A stretch of 64,000 bases of DNA from CAVSVP01 sp963731125. GTDB taxonomy: Bacteria; Pseudomonadota; Gammaproteobacteria; Competibacterales; Competibacteraceae. Each line of letters starts with the position of its first letter. Position 1 is the first letter of the stretch. Shown in pieces: positions 1-8,580 of the stretch. The stretch lies in the NCBI GenBank assembly GCA_963731125.1, contig CAVSVP010000013.1, forward strand, positions 310,001 through 374,000, in the 5' to 3' direction. The notes below the pieces were generated by a model. The model had not been told where the DNA came from. It worked only from the letters and a program-made list of their open reading frames with translations, and did no database searches. Made by a program: the position numbers and the translations under genes.

Positions 1-178
1 ACCGCCAGCCCTGGGTAGTGGTCATGGACGGTCAACCCACGTTGTGGGACCAGTTAGAGGCGGTGCTGAAGGACACGCCCCGGGTAGAGATTCTGGATTT
101 GCTGCATGCCAATGGGTATCTCTGGGAAGCGGTGCATTTATTTCATGCCCCGGGCAGCGACCAGGCGATGGCCCTGAT

Positions 179-1083
179 GGTAGTGTTTTAGCTTTGTTGT
201 TTTTATAAAATAATCAACTATCATATTTTGAATTCAAGATGTCAAGTTAGCAGAATTTAAACTCAGAAATTTATTATGGTATTAGAACCAATTAAATGCC
301 CAAGTTGCGGTGGTATCGATGTTGGTAAACATGGAAAAACGACCAATGGAAAACAACGCTTTCTTTGCAAAGAAAGCGACTGCGAAGAAAAGACATTTAT
401 TCGAGATTATTCAGAGAAAGGTCGCTTGCCAGAAGTCAAGCGAAAAATCATTGAGATGGCCGTAAACGGGAGCGGCATTCGTGAGACGGCCCGGGTATTG
501 GATATAAGTACAGCGACGGTAATTAATGAATTAAAAAAAAAGGAACCTGAATTGCAATCGGTGAATCAGGCCATTTTAGATATACACTCGCCTGAGCAGA
601 TTGTTGTGGATATTATAAAAATAGATGAAAATCATGAGGTTAATGATCAAGAAATAGAGGTTGAAATGGATGAAATGTGGAGTTATGTGGGAAGTAAAGC
701 GAATCAAAGATGGCTATGGCATGCCATAGATCGAGCCACTGGCGACGTGCTGGCTTATGTATTCGGGCGCCGCAAGGATGAGGTCTTTCTTAAATTAAAG
801 GATTTATTGGAACCGTTTGGAATCACCCGTTTTTACACCGACGATTGGGGTTCTTATGGGCGTTATCTAGATCCTGAAAAGCATGTTATCGGGAAACGGA
901 ACACGCAGAAGATAGAGCGGAAACATTTAACGCTACGTACCCGTATTAAGCGGCTCGTCCGCAAAACCATTTGCTTCTCGAAATCAAAACAAATGCCCGA
1001 TATCGTCATCGGGTTGTTTGTGAATCGTTATGAGTTTGGCATCCCTATTTAAAATCTATAAACAACAAAGTTAAAACACTACC
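179..1083 (+). mobile_element. IS1-family insertion sequence, 905 bp, complete
   Basis: Terminal inverted repeats of 23 bp lie at 179-201 and 1061-1083 with one mismatch. An 8-bp target duplication GCCCTGAT flanks the element at 171-178 and 1084-1091. One transposase gene fills the interior. Its base composition is clearly more A+T rich than the host transposase it interrupts. The 8-bp duplication and the length fit the IS1 family. Confidence 0.93.
276..1052 (+). CDS. IS1-family transposase (single ORF)
   Basis: This 258-aa protein has an N-terminal zinc-finger region (CPSCGG and later cysteines, residues about 8-36), a helix-turn-helix around residues 60-85, and a C-terminal IS1-type DDE domain. 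Catalytic acids are plausible in EMDEMW, YTDDWG and IERKHL. Unlike classical IS1, which joins InsA and InsB by frameshifting, the two halves are one continuous frame here. No clear ribosome-binding site precedes the ATG. It would catalyse transposition of the 905-bp element around it. Confidence 0.92.
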   Translation: MVLEPIKCPSCGGIDVGKHGKTTNGKQRFLCKESDCEEKTFIRDYSEKGRLPEVKRKIIEMAVNGSGIRETARVLDISTATVINELKKKEPELQSVNQAILDIHSPEQIVVDIIKIDENHEVNDQEIEVEMDEMWSYVGSKANQRWLWHAIDRATGDVLAYVFGRRKDEVFLKLKDLLEPFGITRFYTDDWGSYGRYLDPEKHVIGKRNTQKIERKHLTLRTRIKRLVRKTICFSKSKQMPDIVIGLFVNRYEFGIPI

Positions 1084-1581
1084 GCCCTGATGAAACTTTG
1101 CTTACTGGCACTGCTCAAGGGCCAGGCGCGGATGCTGATGATCTGGTTGATCGATCAGGCCCAGCGATGCGGCTTGTCGGACGCACAACGCCAGCCACTG
1201 ACCAAGATCAGCGATTACTTTCACCGGCATCGGCATCGCGTGCAGTACGATCAGTATCTGGCAGCTGGCTATCCCATCGCCTCGGGCGTCATCGAGGGCG
1301 CTTGCCGTCATGTGGTCAAGGATCGCATGGAGCGCACCGGCATGCATGGGACGCTGCCTGGCGCTCAGGCCGTGCTCCAGCTCCGTTGCCTCGCCCTCAA
1401 TGGGCAGTGGGAGGACTTCATGCAGTACTACATCAAACAAGAAACGGCCCGACTGTATCCTAAAAAACCTATTCGTCGGCCTGCACTGGAGATTTTGCCC
1501 AAGGCCGCCTGAGAGGCGGAAATCTGGTTACGCCCAATGGGGACTAATGCTGTGAGAGGATTGACAGTAGAGGAAATATAT

Positions 1582-1673
1582 ACCCTCGGTTTGGTAATTT
1601 TATGTAAGAAATTGATTATAATGGTAATGATTTTTACCATGGTATATTTCATGCGCAGCATAAGGCTCTGAAT
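1582..1673. repeat. Degenerate, truncated MITE copy
   Basis: The stretch starts with ACCCTCGGTTTGG and continues with an A+T-rich interior ending near AAGGCTCTGAAT. It aligns by eye with the left about 95 bp of the better-preserved MITE at 11591-11718. The right terminal repeat is missing, so this looks like a decayed or truncated copy. Confidence 0.55.
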
Positions 1674-1675
1674 AG

Positions 1676-1729
1676 ATAAAAACCTGCAGCAACTTACCCA
1701 ACCGATTCAATGGACAAGTCGCTGCTGCA
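1676..1729 (-). terminator. Rho-independent terminator, minus strand
   Basis: Read on the minus strand, TGCAGCA followed after a 3-nt bulge by ACTT pairs with AAGTTGCTGCA, and the stem is followed by GG and a run of five T. No protein gene lies upstream on this strand within about 800 bp. The terminator therefore seems to end the non-coding transcript proposed for 1676-2175. Confidence 0.6.
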
Positions 1730-1760
1730 CCGTTTATGTCCTATCACAAAAAGTCGCGTC

Positions 1761-2160
1761 CATGCGAGGGCACTTCCTATGCCATAGGCTATATCCTTTA
1801 GCCGGGTCCTTAAGTTCCTAGCTTTCCCTAGCAATTTTGTTTCCTTCAAGGTTCGATAAACAGTGCGTTATGTTTTACTCAATAACCAAGTCACACAGTA
1901 TCAACTAACTTCTTTCGACAAGATCTTTCCCTAGCGCAGGCACCTCATGTACCATCAGCCATTCCTTTGGCTGGGTCCTTACAAATCCTACCTATCCCTG
2001 CAATTTCTTTTTCTTAAGCTCCGATAAACAGTGCGTTACGTTTACTAAAATGACAAAGTGTCAACTGACTTATTTCAACAAGACATTTCCCTAGCGTAGG
2101 TACTTCATGTACCATCAGCCATTCCTTTGGCTGGGTCCTTAAGCTCCCTATCCGTCCTTT
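1761..2160. repeat. Three tandem direct repeats of about 160-170 bp with conserved hairpins
   Basis: Units begin near 1761, 1931 and 2091; the third is truncated. Each has a small hairpin (for example GGTAC...GTACC in unit 3) followed by a second stem, CAGCCA/TGGCTG in units 2 and 3 and GGCTA/TAGCC in unit 1. The change between units alters both sides of the stem at two base pairs, so pairing is kept. CTAGCG and a TAAACAGTGCGTTA block recur outside the hairpins. Confidence 0.75.
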
Positions 2161-2175
2161 TATTCCTAATCATCA

Positions 2176-2538
2176 AGAGTAAATGTAGAAAGATTGTAGA
2201 AAAATTGTGATGCGTTAAATTTTGTTAGGGTTTTTACGTTTTCTTTGCCTCAGCATGTTTAGTGCCAGTCTCTTTATGCTATTGATATTGTAGAGTATTA
2301 TTAAGAAAGCCTTAGCTTACGCCGCAACGCAAAAGGTGACGCAAATTGTCTCTATTTGACTGCCTTTGTCAATTTCAAACAACAAATGGGCACTTACTTA
2401 CATGCCTGCACTGTTACAGCGAAGAACTTTGACCTGTTATAGCAATGCTAATTCTTTGAAAAAATAAACTTTTTAAAGCTAGTAGACGCATCAAATGGTG
2501 TGAGTATTTGTTTAGTTAAGTTTTCAAAAAGGTAGCTA
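2176..2538. other. Gene-free A+T-rich spacer
   Basis: No reading frame with a plausible start and ribosome-binding site, RNA motif or repeat was recognised here. It separates the tandem repeat block from the IS630-like element and probably contains the promoter of any minus-strand transcript through the repeats. Confidence 0.5.
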
Positions 2539-3900
2539 TAGTACAAGTCATATGAATTGATACTATTTACTGACGTTGATCTAGCAGTACATCCTCAGTC
2601 CAAAAGTCGTCTTCGACCTTACGCACTTTCCTGATCAACCCGGTGCAGGTCTCTTCGGTAACGCTTTCGAAGGCTTCATCCAATTGCTCCAACAGATAGG
2701 CCATGGTGAACTTGCTATGGCGAGCAATCTGATTCTTGACGACTGCCCAACAGGTTTCAATGGGCTGCAGCTCAGGGTGGTAGGGCGGCGTGCGTAATAT
2801 CTCGTGGCCATGTTCAGCCGCCAATTCATCCAGAGCGTAGACCGGTGCCGGCGCCAATTTCTCGAGAAGTTCTACTAATTCGGCCTTGAGACAATCGTCG
2901 CTAACGGGGACCCCCTGGTTTCTCAACCAAGCCGATATGCGGTCTTTTTTGCAGATCGCCGTCGGGGCGGAATGTCCCGATAAGACATTGTGATAAGAGG
3001 CATTGTCCATGATGATCAACGCCTTGTCAGGAATGTTGGGAAGCAACTGCTGGGTGAACCATTTGGTGAACCACTCCTGATTCATTGGACCGTGATAGTC
3101 TCCCGTTTTCCGCGTGCTCTTGAAGGTCAATTTCGCACCCGGTATCCAGCCGCTGCGGGTAATGGCATGAATAATGATGAGACCCTCACCTTTGCCCGTC
3201 AGCTTTTGTACCCATGGACCATCCTCATCTGAGTACCAAATAAAATCATTGCTATGGTTCTTGTTCACGTACGATTCATCCACATAAACCTCGGGACGAA
3301 CCACGTCGTCGCCACGGCGATTCGCCCGCTTTTCGCGCAGATACCGCTGACGCGCGGCTACCACATGATCTTTTTCTTTAAGGTGTTGTGAGCGCGTGCC
3401 CTTGCCGAACGTAAACCCCCATCGATCAAGAGTACGACCCAGGGTCCTCAGGCTGAACGGCTGATCGCCCACGGCCTGTTTCAGATGCTCAGCCAACCTC
3501 TCAAGCGTCAGGTGCGACCCCGTTCGGTTTGCTTTACGAACATATTCCCGGGTGATTGTCTGCAGCGCATCCGGTATGGCTCGTGGCGGTCGGCCTCGGC
3601 GAATGTCCTCTCCCCTGGCCAGCAGATCCGGGCTTCGGTTGTAGTCAGCCATGACCCGCTTCACCGTCGCTACACCCACCCCTAAGGCGTGGGCTGCTCT
3701 TTCAGTACTCGTACCTCCCTGCTCACGCAAGTCGCCTTTCGTACGGTCAAAATAGCCCTTCACCAATACGATTGCCCTCTTAAACTCAGGCGTGAGAGGG
3801 CTTCCTTGAGTAGCCATACTCTTTGCTCCCAAATTTGAGTTTTAGCTACCATCATATCACATCTTTTTCCAATAAGTATCAATTCATATGACTTAAACTA
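2539..3900 (-). mobile_element. IS630-like insertion sequence A, complete, 1362 bp
   Basis: The imperfect terminal inverted repeats, about 25-30 bp, share GTCATATGAATTGATACT at 2547-2564 and its complement near 3872-3889. The ends are TAG and CTA, flanked by TA at 2537-2538 and 3901-3902, the TA target duplication characteristic of IS630/Tc1-mariner elements. One transposase gene on the minus strand fills it. Confidence 0.87.
2567..3832 (-). CDS. IS630-like DDE transposase (element A)
   Basis: This 421-aa protein has an N-terminal helix-turn-helix region (about residues 45-75) and a DDE_3-type catalytic domain. Catalytic acids are visible in YVDESYVN, in IIMDNASYHN and in PPYHPELQPIETCW. The last motif is the hallmark IS630 C-terminal block with its Glu. 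Translation may start at Met6 (base 3817) rather than Met1. The gene is uninterrupted, whereas the related copy at 8680-11493 is broken. It would mobilise element A and perhaps related MITEs. Confidence 0.9.
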   Translation of the reverse strand: MGAKSMATQGSPLTPEFKRAIVLVKGYFDRTKGDLREQGGTSTERAAHALGVGVATVKRVMADYNRSPDLLARGEDIRRGRPPRAIPDALQTITREYVRKANRTGSHLTLERLAEHLKQAVGDQPFSLRTLGRTLDRWGFTFGKGTRSQHLKEKDHVVAARQRYLREKRANRRGDDVVRPEVYVDESYVNKNHSNDFIWYSDEDGPWVQKLTGKGEGLIIIHAITRSGWIPGAKLTFKSTRKTGDYHGPMNQEWFTKWFTQQLLPNIPDKALIIMDNASYHNVLSGHSAPTAICKKDRISAWLRNQGVPVSDDCLKAELVELLEKLAPAPVYALDELAAEHGHEILRTPPYHPELQPIETCWAVVKNQIARHSKFTMAYLLEQLDEAFESVTEETCTGLIRKVRKVEDDFWTEDVLLDQRQ

Positions 3901-3946
3901 TAACAAAAATGGTAATTTTAAGAATATTTCATTCCGTTAATTGATA

Positions 3947-5754
3947 ACTCACGGTTCGCTCAAATTGAGCAGGGGTTCTGAGAAATGCGGCGTCAATTGC
4001 ATATAGATCTCCAGCGGAAAGTCGAGCAGCTCCAGGATGCGTTGCTGTACCGGGGTGAGCGTGGTCAAATGGGCATGTACTTCAGTGCCCTCATCGAGCA
4101 GCACCAGGGTCAGCCCGGTAAAGACGCGCAACATCATCTCGGTGGTGGGGCGAGCCGTCGCCCGCTTGGGGTTGCCTGGATAGAGACCACTCAGGCGCGT
4201 CCCTTCCTGCTGCAGGCGCTGGCGCACGGTGAACTCAACCAAGGTCAGCACCCGCAGCCCCAGGCTCAGCAGCCGGATCAGCCCCTTGACCCGCGCATCG
4301 GAGTCCAAATACATCGGTGTCAGCGACAACACCCGACCCTTCAGGCGCCCAAAGCCCCGTTCGATGAGATAGGCCTGACGGTAGGCGAGCACGACCTCGG
4401 TCAACGACAACTCGGTCTGGTCGGTGGCATAGACCCGCCAGCCCAGCCGGCGCACTGCCGAGGCGAGGGCGGCCTCGTCGAGGCATACCTGCACGGTGAC
4501 TGTCTGGGTGCGCTCCACCCGAGCGGGCCGGTCACGGTAACGCCGCTTGGGCCGCTCATCGAGATGGGTTTGATAGTCCACCGCCAGCAGGCCCGCGACC
4601 CGGTGCTTGGCGATGAGCGCCTCGACGGTCTCGGCCAAGGTCGCCTCGTCGGTAAAGCGCTTCTTGCCCTGGCCGGTGACGTTAAGCTCGGCAATCGCCG
4701 CGGTGGCCTGCTCCAGACGTTGGTGCAGCGCCCGCTCTTGACGCTCGGCCAGTTTGAGCGAACGTACCACCAGCCGCCGCTCGATCCAGGTGAGCTCCTT
4801 GCCGTCGTGCTCACCGGTGAGCTTCACCTCATAGCCAAAGCCCTCGGCCAGCTTCGGCCCCCGGTCACCCTCCGCGCTGGGCTGATACACCGGCTCCAGC
4901 GCCTGGCGGCCCGCCCAGACCGGCTCCAGCACCTGCTCGAGCTCCGACTCCGGCAGTTGCGTGCTCGGCAGCGGGCACAGATAATGATCCCCGCTGCCCA
5001 CCACGTACGCCCGGGTAGCCAGCGCCGCCATCTTCGCATCACCGAGGTAGGTCATCCCGGCCTGCTGCAACGTGCGCTGCACTTTGCCAATCTCCGGCAC
5101 GTACAGCGGGTCATCGGCCTGCTCGCCCGAGACCACCGTGGTGCTCAGGGGCAGCCCCAGGGGATCCAGCGTCGCAAGATTGATTTTCACCTGCGGCAGG
5201 TCCGGACGGTGGTCCTTGCTGTGGCCGAATTGAAACAGACCTTCCTCAGTCACCTCGACGTAGCCCTTGGCGGTGGTGCTGTCGACACGCACTCGCCGCG
5301 ACCCCCCCAGGTCATAGACCCGCAGCAGTTGCTCACCCAGCGACTGCTCAACGGTTTCCCACGCCACGTCGTCGCTCAAATAATCCAGCACCGCCGCCAG
5401 GCGGTCATCGCTCCAATCCAGCGCCCGTACCGGCTGGCCCAGACACCCGGCCAATCCCTGCAGGCGCGCCTCGACCCAGGGTTGGACATGGTTCAGGCGG
5501 TGGTCGCCTTCCGACAGGATAAAGGCCAGCCACACGGCACTGACCGTGCCCAGGCTCAGCCCCTGCCAGTTGCCGTGGGTCGGAAAGTGCTCATCCAACA
5601 ACGCCCCCACGTGCATCCGCTCCAGCTGGGCCAGCAGCAAGGGGATATCGTCCATGCGTTCCGTCTTAAAAGTAAGTTTGTCAATCATATCAAAATCTTA
5701 TCAAATAAAACTCACTTTCTCAGAAGTGGCTCTGTAAATGAGCGAACCGTGAGT
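3947..5754 (-). mobile_element. IS1634-like insertion sequence, complete, 1808 bp
   Basis: Inverted ends read ACTCACGGTTCGCTCA at 3947-3962 and its complement at 5739-5754, with a further shared TTCTGAGAAA block inside both ends. GATA occurs directly outside both ends (3943-3946 and 5755-5758), giving a 4-bp target duplication. The same terminal sequence is found on MITEs at 11591-11718 and 38729-38863. Confidence 0.88.
3949..5688 (-). CDS. IS1634-like (IS4 superfamily) transposase
   Basis: This 579-aa protein contains the family-typical blocks VDSTT (first Asp), TLDPLGLPLSTTVVSGEQADDPLY, LGDAKMA (second Asp) and IERGFGRLKG (Glu and Lys of the Y..E..K region). The reading frame ends inside the terminal inverted repeat: the last residues Ser-Glu-Pro and the TGA stop are encoded by the repeat itself. 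The long open frame on the opposite strand is a G+C-driven shadow. The protein is intact and so is a candidate source for mobilising the MITEs that share its ends. Confidence 0.92.
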   Translation of the reverse strand: MIDKLTFKTERMDDIPLLLAQLERMHVGALLDEHFPTHGNWQGLSLGTVSAVWLAFILSEGDHRLNHVQPWVEARLQGLAGCLGQPVRALDWSDDRLAAVLDYLSDDVAWETVEQSLGEQLLRVYDLGGSRRVRVDSTTAKGYVEVTEEGLFQFGHSKDHRPDLPQVKINLATLDPLGLPLSTTVVSGEQADDPLYVPEIGKVQRTLQQAGMTYLGDAKMAALATRAYVVGSGDHYLCPLPSTQLPESELEQVLEPVWAGRQALEPVYQPSAEGDRGPKLAEGFGYEVKLTGEHDGKELTWIERRLVVRSLKLAERQERALHQRLEQATAAIAELNVTGQGKKRFTDEATLAETVEALIAKHRVAGLLAVDYQTHLDERPKRRYRDRPARVERTQTVTVQVCLDEAALASAVRRLGWRVYATDQTELSLTEVVLAYRQAYLIERGFGRLKGRVLSLTPMYLDSDARVKGLIRLLSLGLRVLTLVEFTVRQRLQQEGTRLSGLYPGNPKRATARPTTEMMLRVFTGLTLVLLDEGTEVHAHLTTLTPVQQRILELLDFPLEIYMQLTPHFSEPLLNLSEP

Positions 5755-5769
5755 GATAAATTGATATAA

Positions 5770-7320
5770 CTTGACAATGTCACATTAGCCTCACGTGGGG
5801 CCGGTGTGGACTCTATTTTTAAGTCGTTGTTTTTTAAGCCGACTCTTGCGTGATCGGGTGCGATTAAGCAAATGCTCAATCACTCGTTCCGTAGCTTGTT
5901 CTTCGGTCAAGCGTTTCAGAGGCATAACCGCGCGCAGTAACTCCCGAACATTGGCCACCGACAGAGCCGGTAAGACATCCGTTTCCAGTTCTTCGAGCAA
6001 CGCCGGGTCACGAGAATGAGTCTGCGCCCAGTCGAGTTGGGTTTGCGCGATGAACCAGGAGGCGAGTACCGTCAAAGCGAGATGATGATCCCAGGCACGG
6101 TACTTCTGCGCCTGCCACTCATCCCAGCCCAGCTCGGACTTGGCATCCTGGTTGGCCCGTTCGATGACGTAGCGCTGGCACTTCCACCAGGCCAGTTGTT
6201 CCAATGAAGTGTCCGCTGAGGCGTTACCCAGGGCATAGCGGTAGCGGTCGGTGGCCTCTTCGCGCATCACCGGCCAGTCTTCCACGGCTTGACCGTCATG
6301 GACGGTCCAGACGCGGCGCGCAGCGAAGCGTTCGCACAGCTCACCCCGTTCGGTCGCCCGGACTCGAAGACGCTGCCAGGCCAGCGTCTCCCGCAAGCTG
6401 TCCACGCGGACCGTTTCCCCGGCCAGCACCTGCACCTGCGTCGGCTTTTTTCCTCGCTGACCCCGGCGCGGGGGAATGCCGAGCGTCGGTTTTTCCAGGT
6501 ACACGGCCGTGTCGGCCGGGATTTCCGCCATATACCGCCGCTGAGCCTTTCGCACCTGGGCCCGTAGCCAACCACTCCGTCCGTACAGGCTATCGAAACC
6601 GACGATCTCAAACGGGAGACCACCCGCCATGACCTCTTGAATCCCCTCCCAGGCCAGTTCAACCTTGGTTTTGAACTTCAACGAATCAGGCATGCCCTGT
6701 TGCTTGCGCCGCTTTTGGTAGCCGGCCTCGAACCAGGCCTCGGGTAGAAACAGTTTGCCCAGAATCCAGGTCCAAAACCCAGACGCCACCGTGAGATTCA
6801 CGTAGCTCAACAACACGCCCACTTGGCTGGTTTCTACCTTGCCCAGCCGACCCTTATATGGCTTGGCCGCCCCGGCACTGGCATCGCCGGCGTTCTCGTC
6901 GGCACTTTCGTCGACCAGAACCACGGCGCCCCTCGTCAGTTCCGGAACCGCTTTCACTTCCGCTTGGACCTGGCGGTAGACCGTCTCAGCCGACCCCGGC
7001 GAGTGACTCATGAAGTGTTGGAGGTTTTGCTCTTCAACACCCGCCTCTCGCGCGATTCCGCTATAGTGTCGATTCCCCTCCATACGCAGCAGTCCGCTCA
7101 GATAATGCCGCGCATAGACGCTGCCGTCTCGGGTTTGGGTCTTGAAACAGCTCCGGTAGCGCGCCCAAAACTCAGGCAGCCGCTGCCCCAGCGTTTGAAT
7201 CGCCTCCGGCACCAGTCCCCACCGACACCCCAGCTCTTTTTTGTCATCACCATCACTTTCCTACGAAAAATCATTATGATACAAACTCATCGATCATTTG
7301 GGAAATGTGACATTGTCAAG
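5770..7320 (-). mobile_element. IS701-family insertion sequence, complete, 1551 bp
   Basis: Terminal inverted repeats CTTGACAATGTCACATT lie at 5770-5786 and, as the complement, at 7304-7320, 17 bp without mismatch. ATAA flanks both sides (5766-5769 and 7321-7324), a 4-bp target duplication as expected for IS701. The left end lies only 11 bp from the neighbouring IS1634-like duplication. Confidence 0.92.
5791..7212 (-). CDS. IS701-family transposase
   Basis: This 473-aa protein has the N-terminal IS701 signature (GIAREAGVEEQNLQHFMSHSP), VVLVDESADENAG with the first catalytic Asp, EIVGFDSLYGRSG with the second, and a C-terminal YVIERANQDAKSELGWDEW block with the catalytic Glu. It is full length for the family and uninterrupted. 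The C-terminus is rich in Lys and Arg. It would move the 1551-bp element around it. Confidence 0.93.
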   Translation of the reverse strand: MPEAIQTLGQRLPEFWARYRSCFKTQTRDGSVYARHYLSGLLRMEGNRHYSGIAREAGVEEQNLQHFMSHSPGSAETVYRQVQAEVKAVPELTRGAVVLVDESADENAGDASAGAAKPYKGRLGKVETSQVGVLLSYVNLTVASGFWTWILGKLFLPEAWFEAGYQKRRKQQGMPDSLKFKTKVELAWEGIQEVMAGGLPFEIVGFDSLYGRSGWLRAQVRKAQRRYMAEIPADTAVYLEKPTLGIPPRRGQRGKKPTQVQVLAGETVRVDSLRETLAWQRLRVRATERGELCERFAARRVWTVHDGQAVEDWPVMREEATDRYRYALGNASADTSLEQLAWWKCQRYVIERANQDAKSELGWDEWQAQKYRAWDHHLALTVLASWFIAQTQLDWAQTHSRDPALLEELETDVLPALSVANVRELLRAVMPLKRLTEEQATERVIEHLLNRTRSRKSRLKKQRLKNRVHTGPT

Positions 7321-7378
7321 ATAAATAGCCTAGTTTTTATTGGATGATACCCAATGATATCCGAGACAGGAGGCGAGC

Positions 7379-7570
7379 TTGAAAGACCAGGGGTTGATCG
7401 ATGGATACAAAATTTCGGATGAGGTGATGGCGCATCTTCGCCGCGGCGCGGTGCACGCCATCCACGCAAAAAGCCGCAGCCTCGAACTCGTGGCCGCAGT
7501 CTTTGGGTTCAGTCGCAGCAGTATGTATCAAAAAAAACGCATCTCAGAAGGCGCCTGGAATCGGTCTTGA
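7379..7570 (+). pseudogene. N-terminal transposase fragment (helix-turn-helix, IS630-like)
   Basis: About 63 codons starting from a TTG near GGAGGCGAGC encode a short helix-turn-helix-like segment (AVHAIHAKSRSLELVAAVFGFSRSSMYQ in part). This resembles the N-terminal DNA-binding domain of IS630-type transposases. It then stops, and no catalytic domain follows before the IS5-type element at 7687. It is probably a remnant of another IS disrupted by later insertions. The short length makes the assignment tentative. Confidence 0.4.
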
Positions 7571-7686
7571 AGTCGTTACAGCGGCAGACACATCGTATCC
7601 GCTCTTTCTTCCAGTTACCAACCACGCAATATGTGTCTGAATAATGTCCGGATATCAATTAACGATACGATATATCCTAAATTAAG

Positions 7687-8580
7687 AGACCTCTTGAAAA
7701 AGTAGCGATGAACCCTCAGTACTTATAGGTATGAGTTATGAAAACCTGCGAAAACTTCCCGCTGACCAGTTTCGTCGTGCCTGTGGTGTTAAGCCGGAGA
7801 CTTTCGAGGCCATGATGGAGGCCGTGCGGACGGCTGAACGCCAAAAACGCAAATCGGGCCGTCCCTCCACGGTGCCCTTGGCCGATCAACTGCAGCTGAC
7901 ATTGCTCTATCATTATGACTACCGTACCCAGTTGCAGGTAGGGGTAGATTCGGGTCTGGGTGAGTCCGCCGTCTGCCGATTGATCCGGCGTGTGGAAGAC
8001 CGCTGGTTGGCCGATCAACGCTTTCATCTTCCCAAGCGTAGCGAGCGTGTGCAACTCAGCCGTTCTGATACGCCGGCGGTGGCGGTCGATGCGTCTGAAA
8101 CGCCCATCGAGCGTCCAAAAAAAAAACAACGCAATCACTACAGTGGCAAGCAGAAGGACCACACGATCAAGGCACAATTGACCGTTGACCTGAACACCGA
8201 AAAGATTCTGGCGACGGCTGTTGCACCGGGTCGCGTCCACGATTTGGTGTTGGGTAAGGATCATCTTCATGAGGTGTCACTGTCCATTCCTTGCTTGTTC
8301 GATAAGGGTTATCAAGGTATCCAACATCAGCATGCGCAAGCGTACTTGCCCTGCAAAGCGAGTCGAGGCCGACCTCTGAACCCGGAGCAACGCCATGTTA
8401 ACCGTCTGCACGCCGCGATTCGGATTCGTGTCGAGCATGTCATCCGTTCCCTGAAACGGTTCCGCATCCTGGCAGGTCGCTATCGCAATCGGCGGCGCCG
8501 ATTTGGGTTACGGTTTAACTTGATTGCAGCGATCCACAATTTCGAAATCACCCCTGCAGCATGACTTTTTCAAGAGGTCT
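7687..8580 (+). mobile_element. IS5-family insertion sequence, complete, 894 bp
   Basis: Inverted ends AGACCTCTTGAAAAAGT lie at 7687-7703 and, as the complement, at 8564-8580. AAG lies immediately outside both ends, compatible with the short target duplications of IS5 relatives. One transposase gene occupies the interior. Confidence 0.88.
7731..8564 (+). CDS. IS5-family transposase
   Basis: This 277-aa protein has an N-terminal helix-turn-helix of the type preceding DDE_Tnp_4 domains, and three catalytic acids in AVDASETPIERP, LFDKGYQG and RIRVEHVIRSLKRF. Length and motif order fit a single-frame IS5-family transposase. The stop codon lies at the inner edge of the right inverted repeat. The frame is intact. 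Confidence 0.92.
   Translation: MSYENLRKLPADQFRRACGVKPETFEAMMEAVRTAERQKRKSGRPSTVPLADQLQLTLLYHYDYRTQLQVGVDSGLGESAVCRLIRRVEDRWLADQRFHLPKRSERVQLSRSDTPAVAVDASETPIERPKKKQRNHYSGKQKDHTIKAQLTVDLNTEKILATAVAPGRVHDLVLGKDHLHEVSLSIPCLFDKGYQGIQHQHAQAYLPCKASRGRPLNPEQRHVNRLHAAIRIRVEHVIRSLKRFRILAGRYRNRRRRFGLRFNLIAAIHNFEITPAA

Larger units (their letters stand above)
1..1512 (+). pseudogene. ISKra4-family transposase, C-terminal part, split by an IS1-type insertion
   Basis: The frame beginning at base 3 encodes a DDE-domain segment with the VVMDGQPTLWDQL and LHANGYLWEA stretches typical of ISKra4 transposases. It runs into the insertion at 179. The same frame resumes at 1084-1512, where the conserved region around ASGVIEGACRHVVKDRMERTGM is seen. 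Removing bases 179-1083 and one copy of the 8-bp duplication GCCCTGAT restores one continuous frame, so the gene was intact before the insertion. The N-terminus lies outside the window. The product is not expected to be functional. Family assignment rests on recognised motifs only. Confidence 0.8.
1676..2175 (-). ncRNA. Candidate GGA-rich structured RNA (CsrB/RsmZ-like), speculative
   Basis: No convincing reading frame is present. Read on the minus strand, the segment contains about 21 GGA trinucleotides in roughly 430 nt, about three times random expectation. Three repeat units each carry two consecutive hairpins. In all three units the second hairpin presents AAGGA in its loop, and AGGGA occurs between units. 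The segment ends in an intrinsic terminator at 1676-1729. Multiple GGA-loop hairpins followed by a terminator is the known design of RNAs that titrate CsrA/RsmA. The promoter and 5' end are not identified. An alternative is a non-transcribed repeat array. Confidence 0.35.

Noticed and set aside
1921..1990. TPP-riboswitch-like GCGCTAGGGAAAG on the minus strand of the tandem repeats
   Set aside because: The essential CUGAGA core and the rest of the TPP fold are absent; the similarity is limited to about 10 nt.
3985..5769. 594-codon open frame on the plus strand opposite the IS1634-like transposase
   Set aside because: It is antisense to a well-supported transposase, its composition is driven by G+C bias, and it has no recognisable domain or ribosome-binding site.
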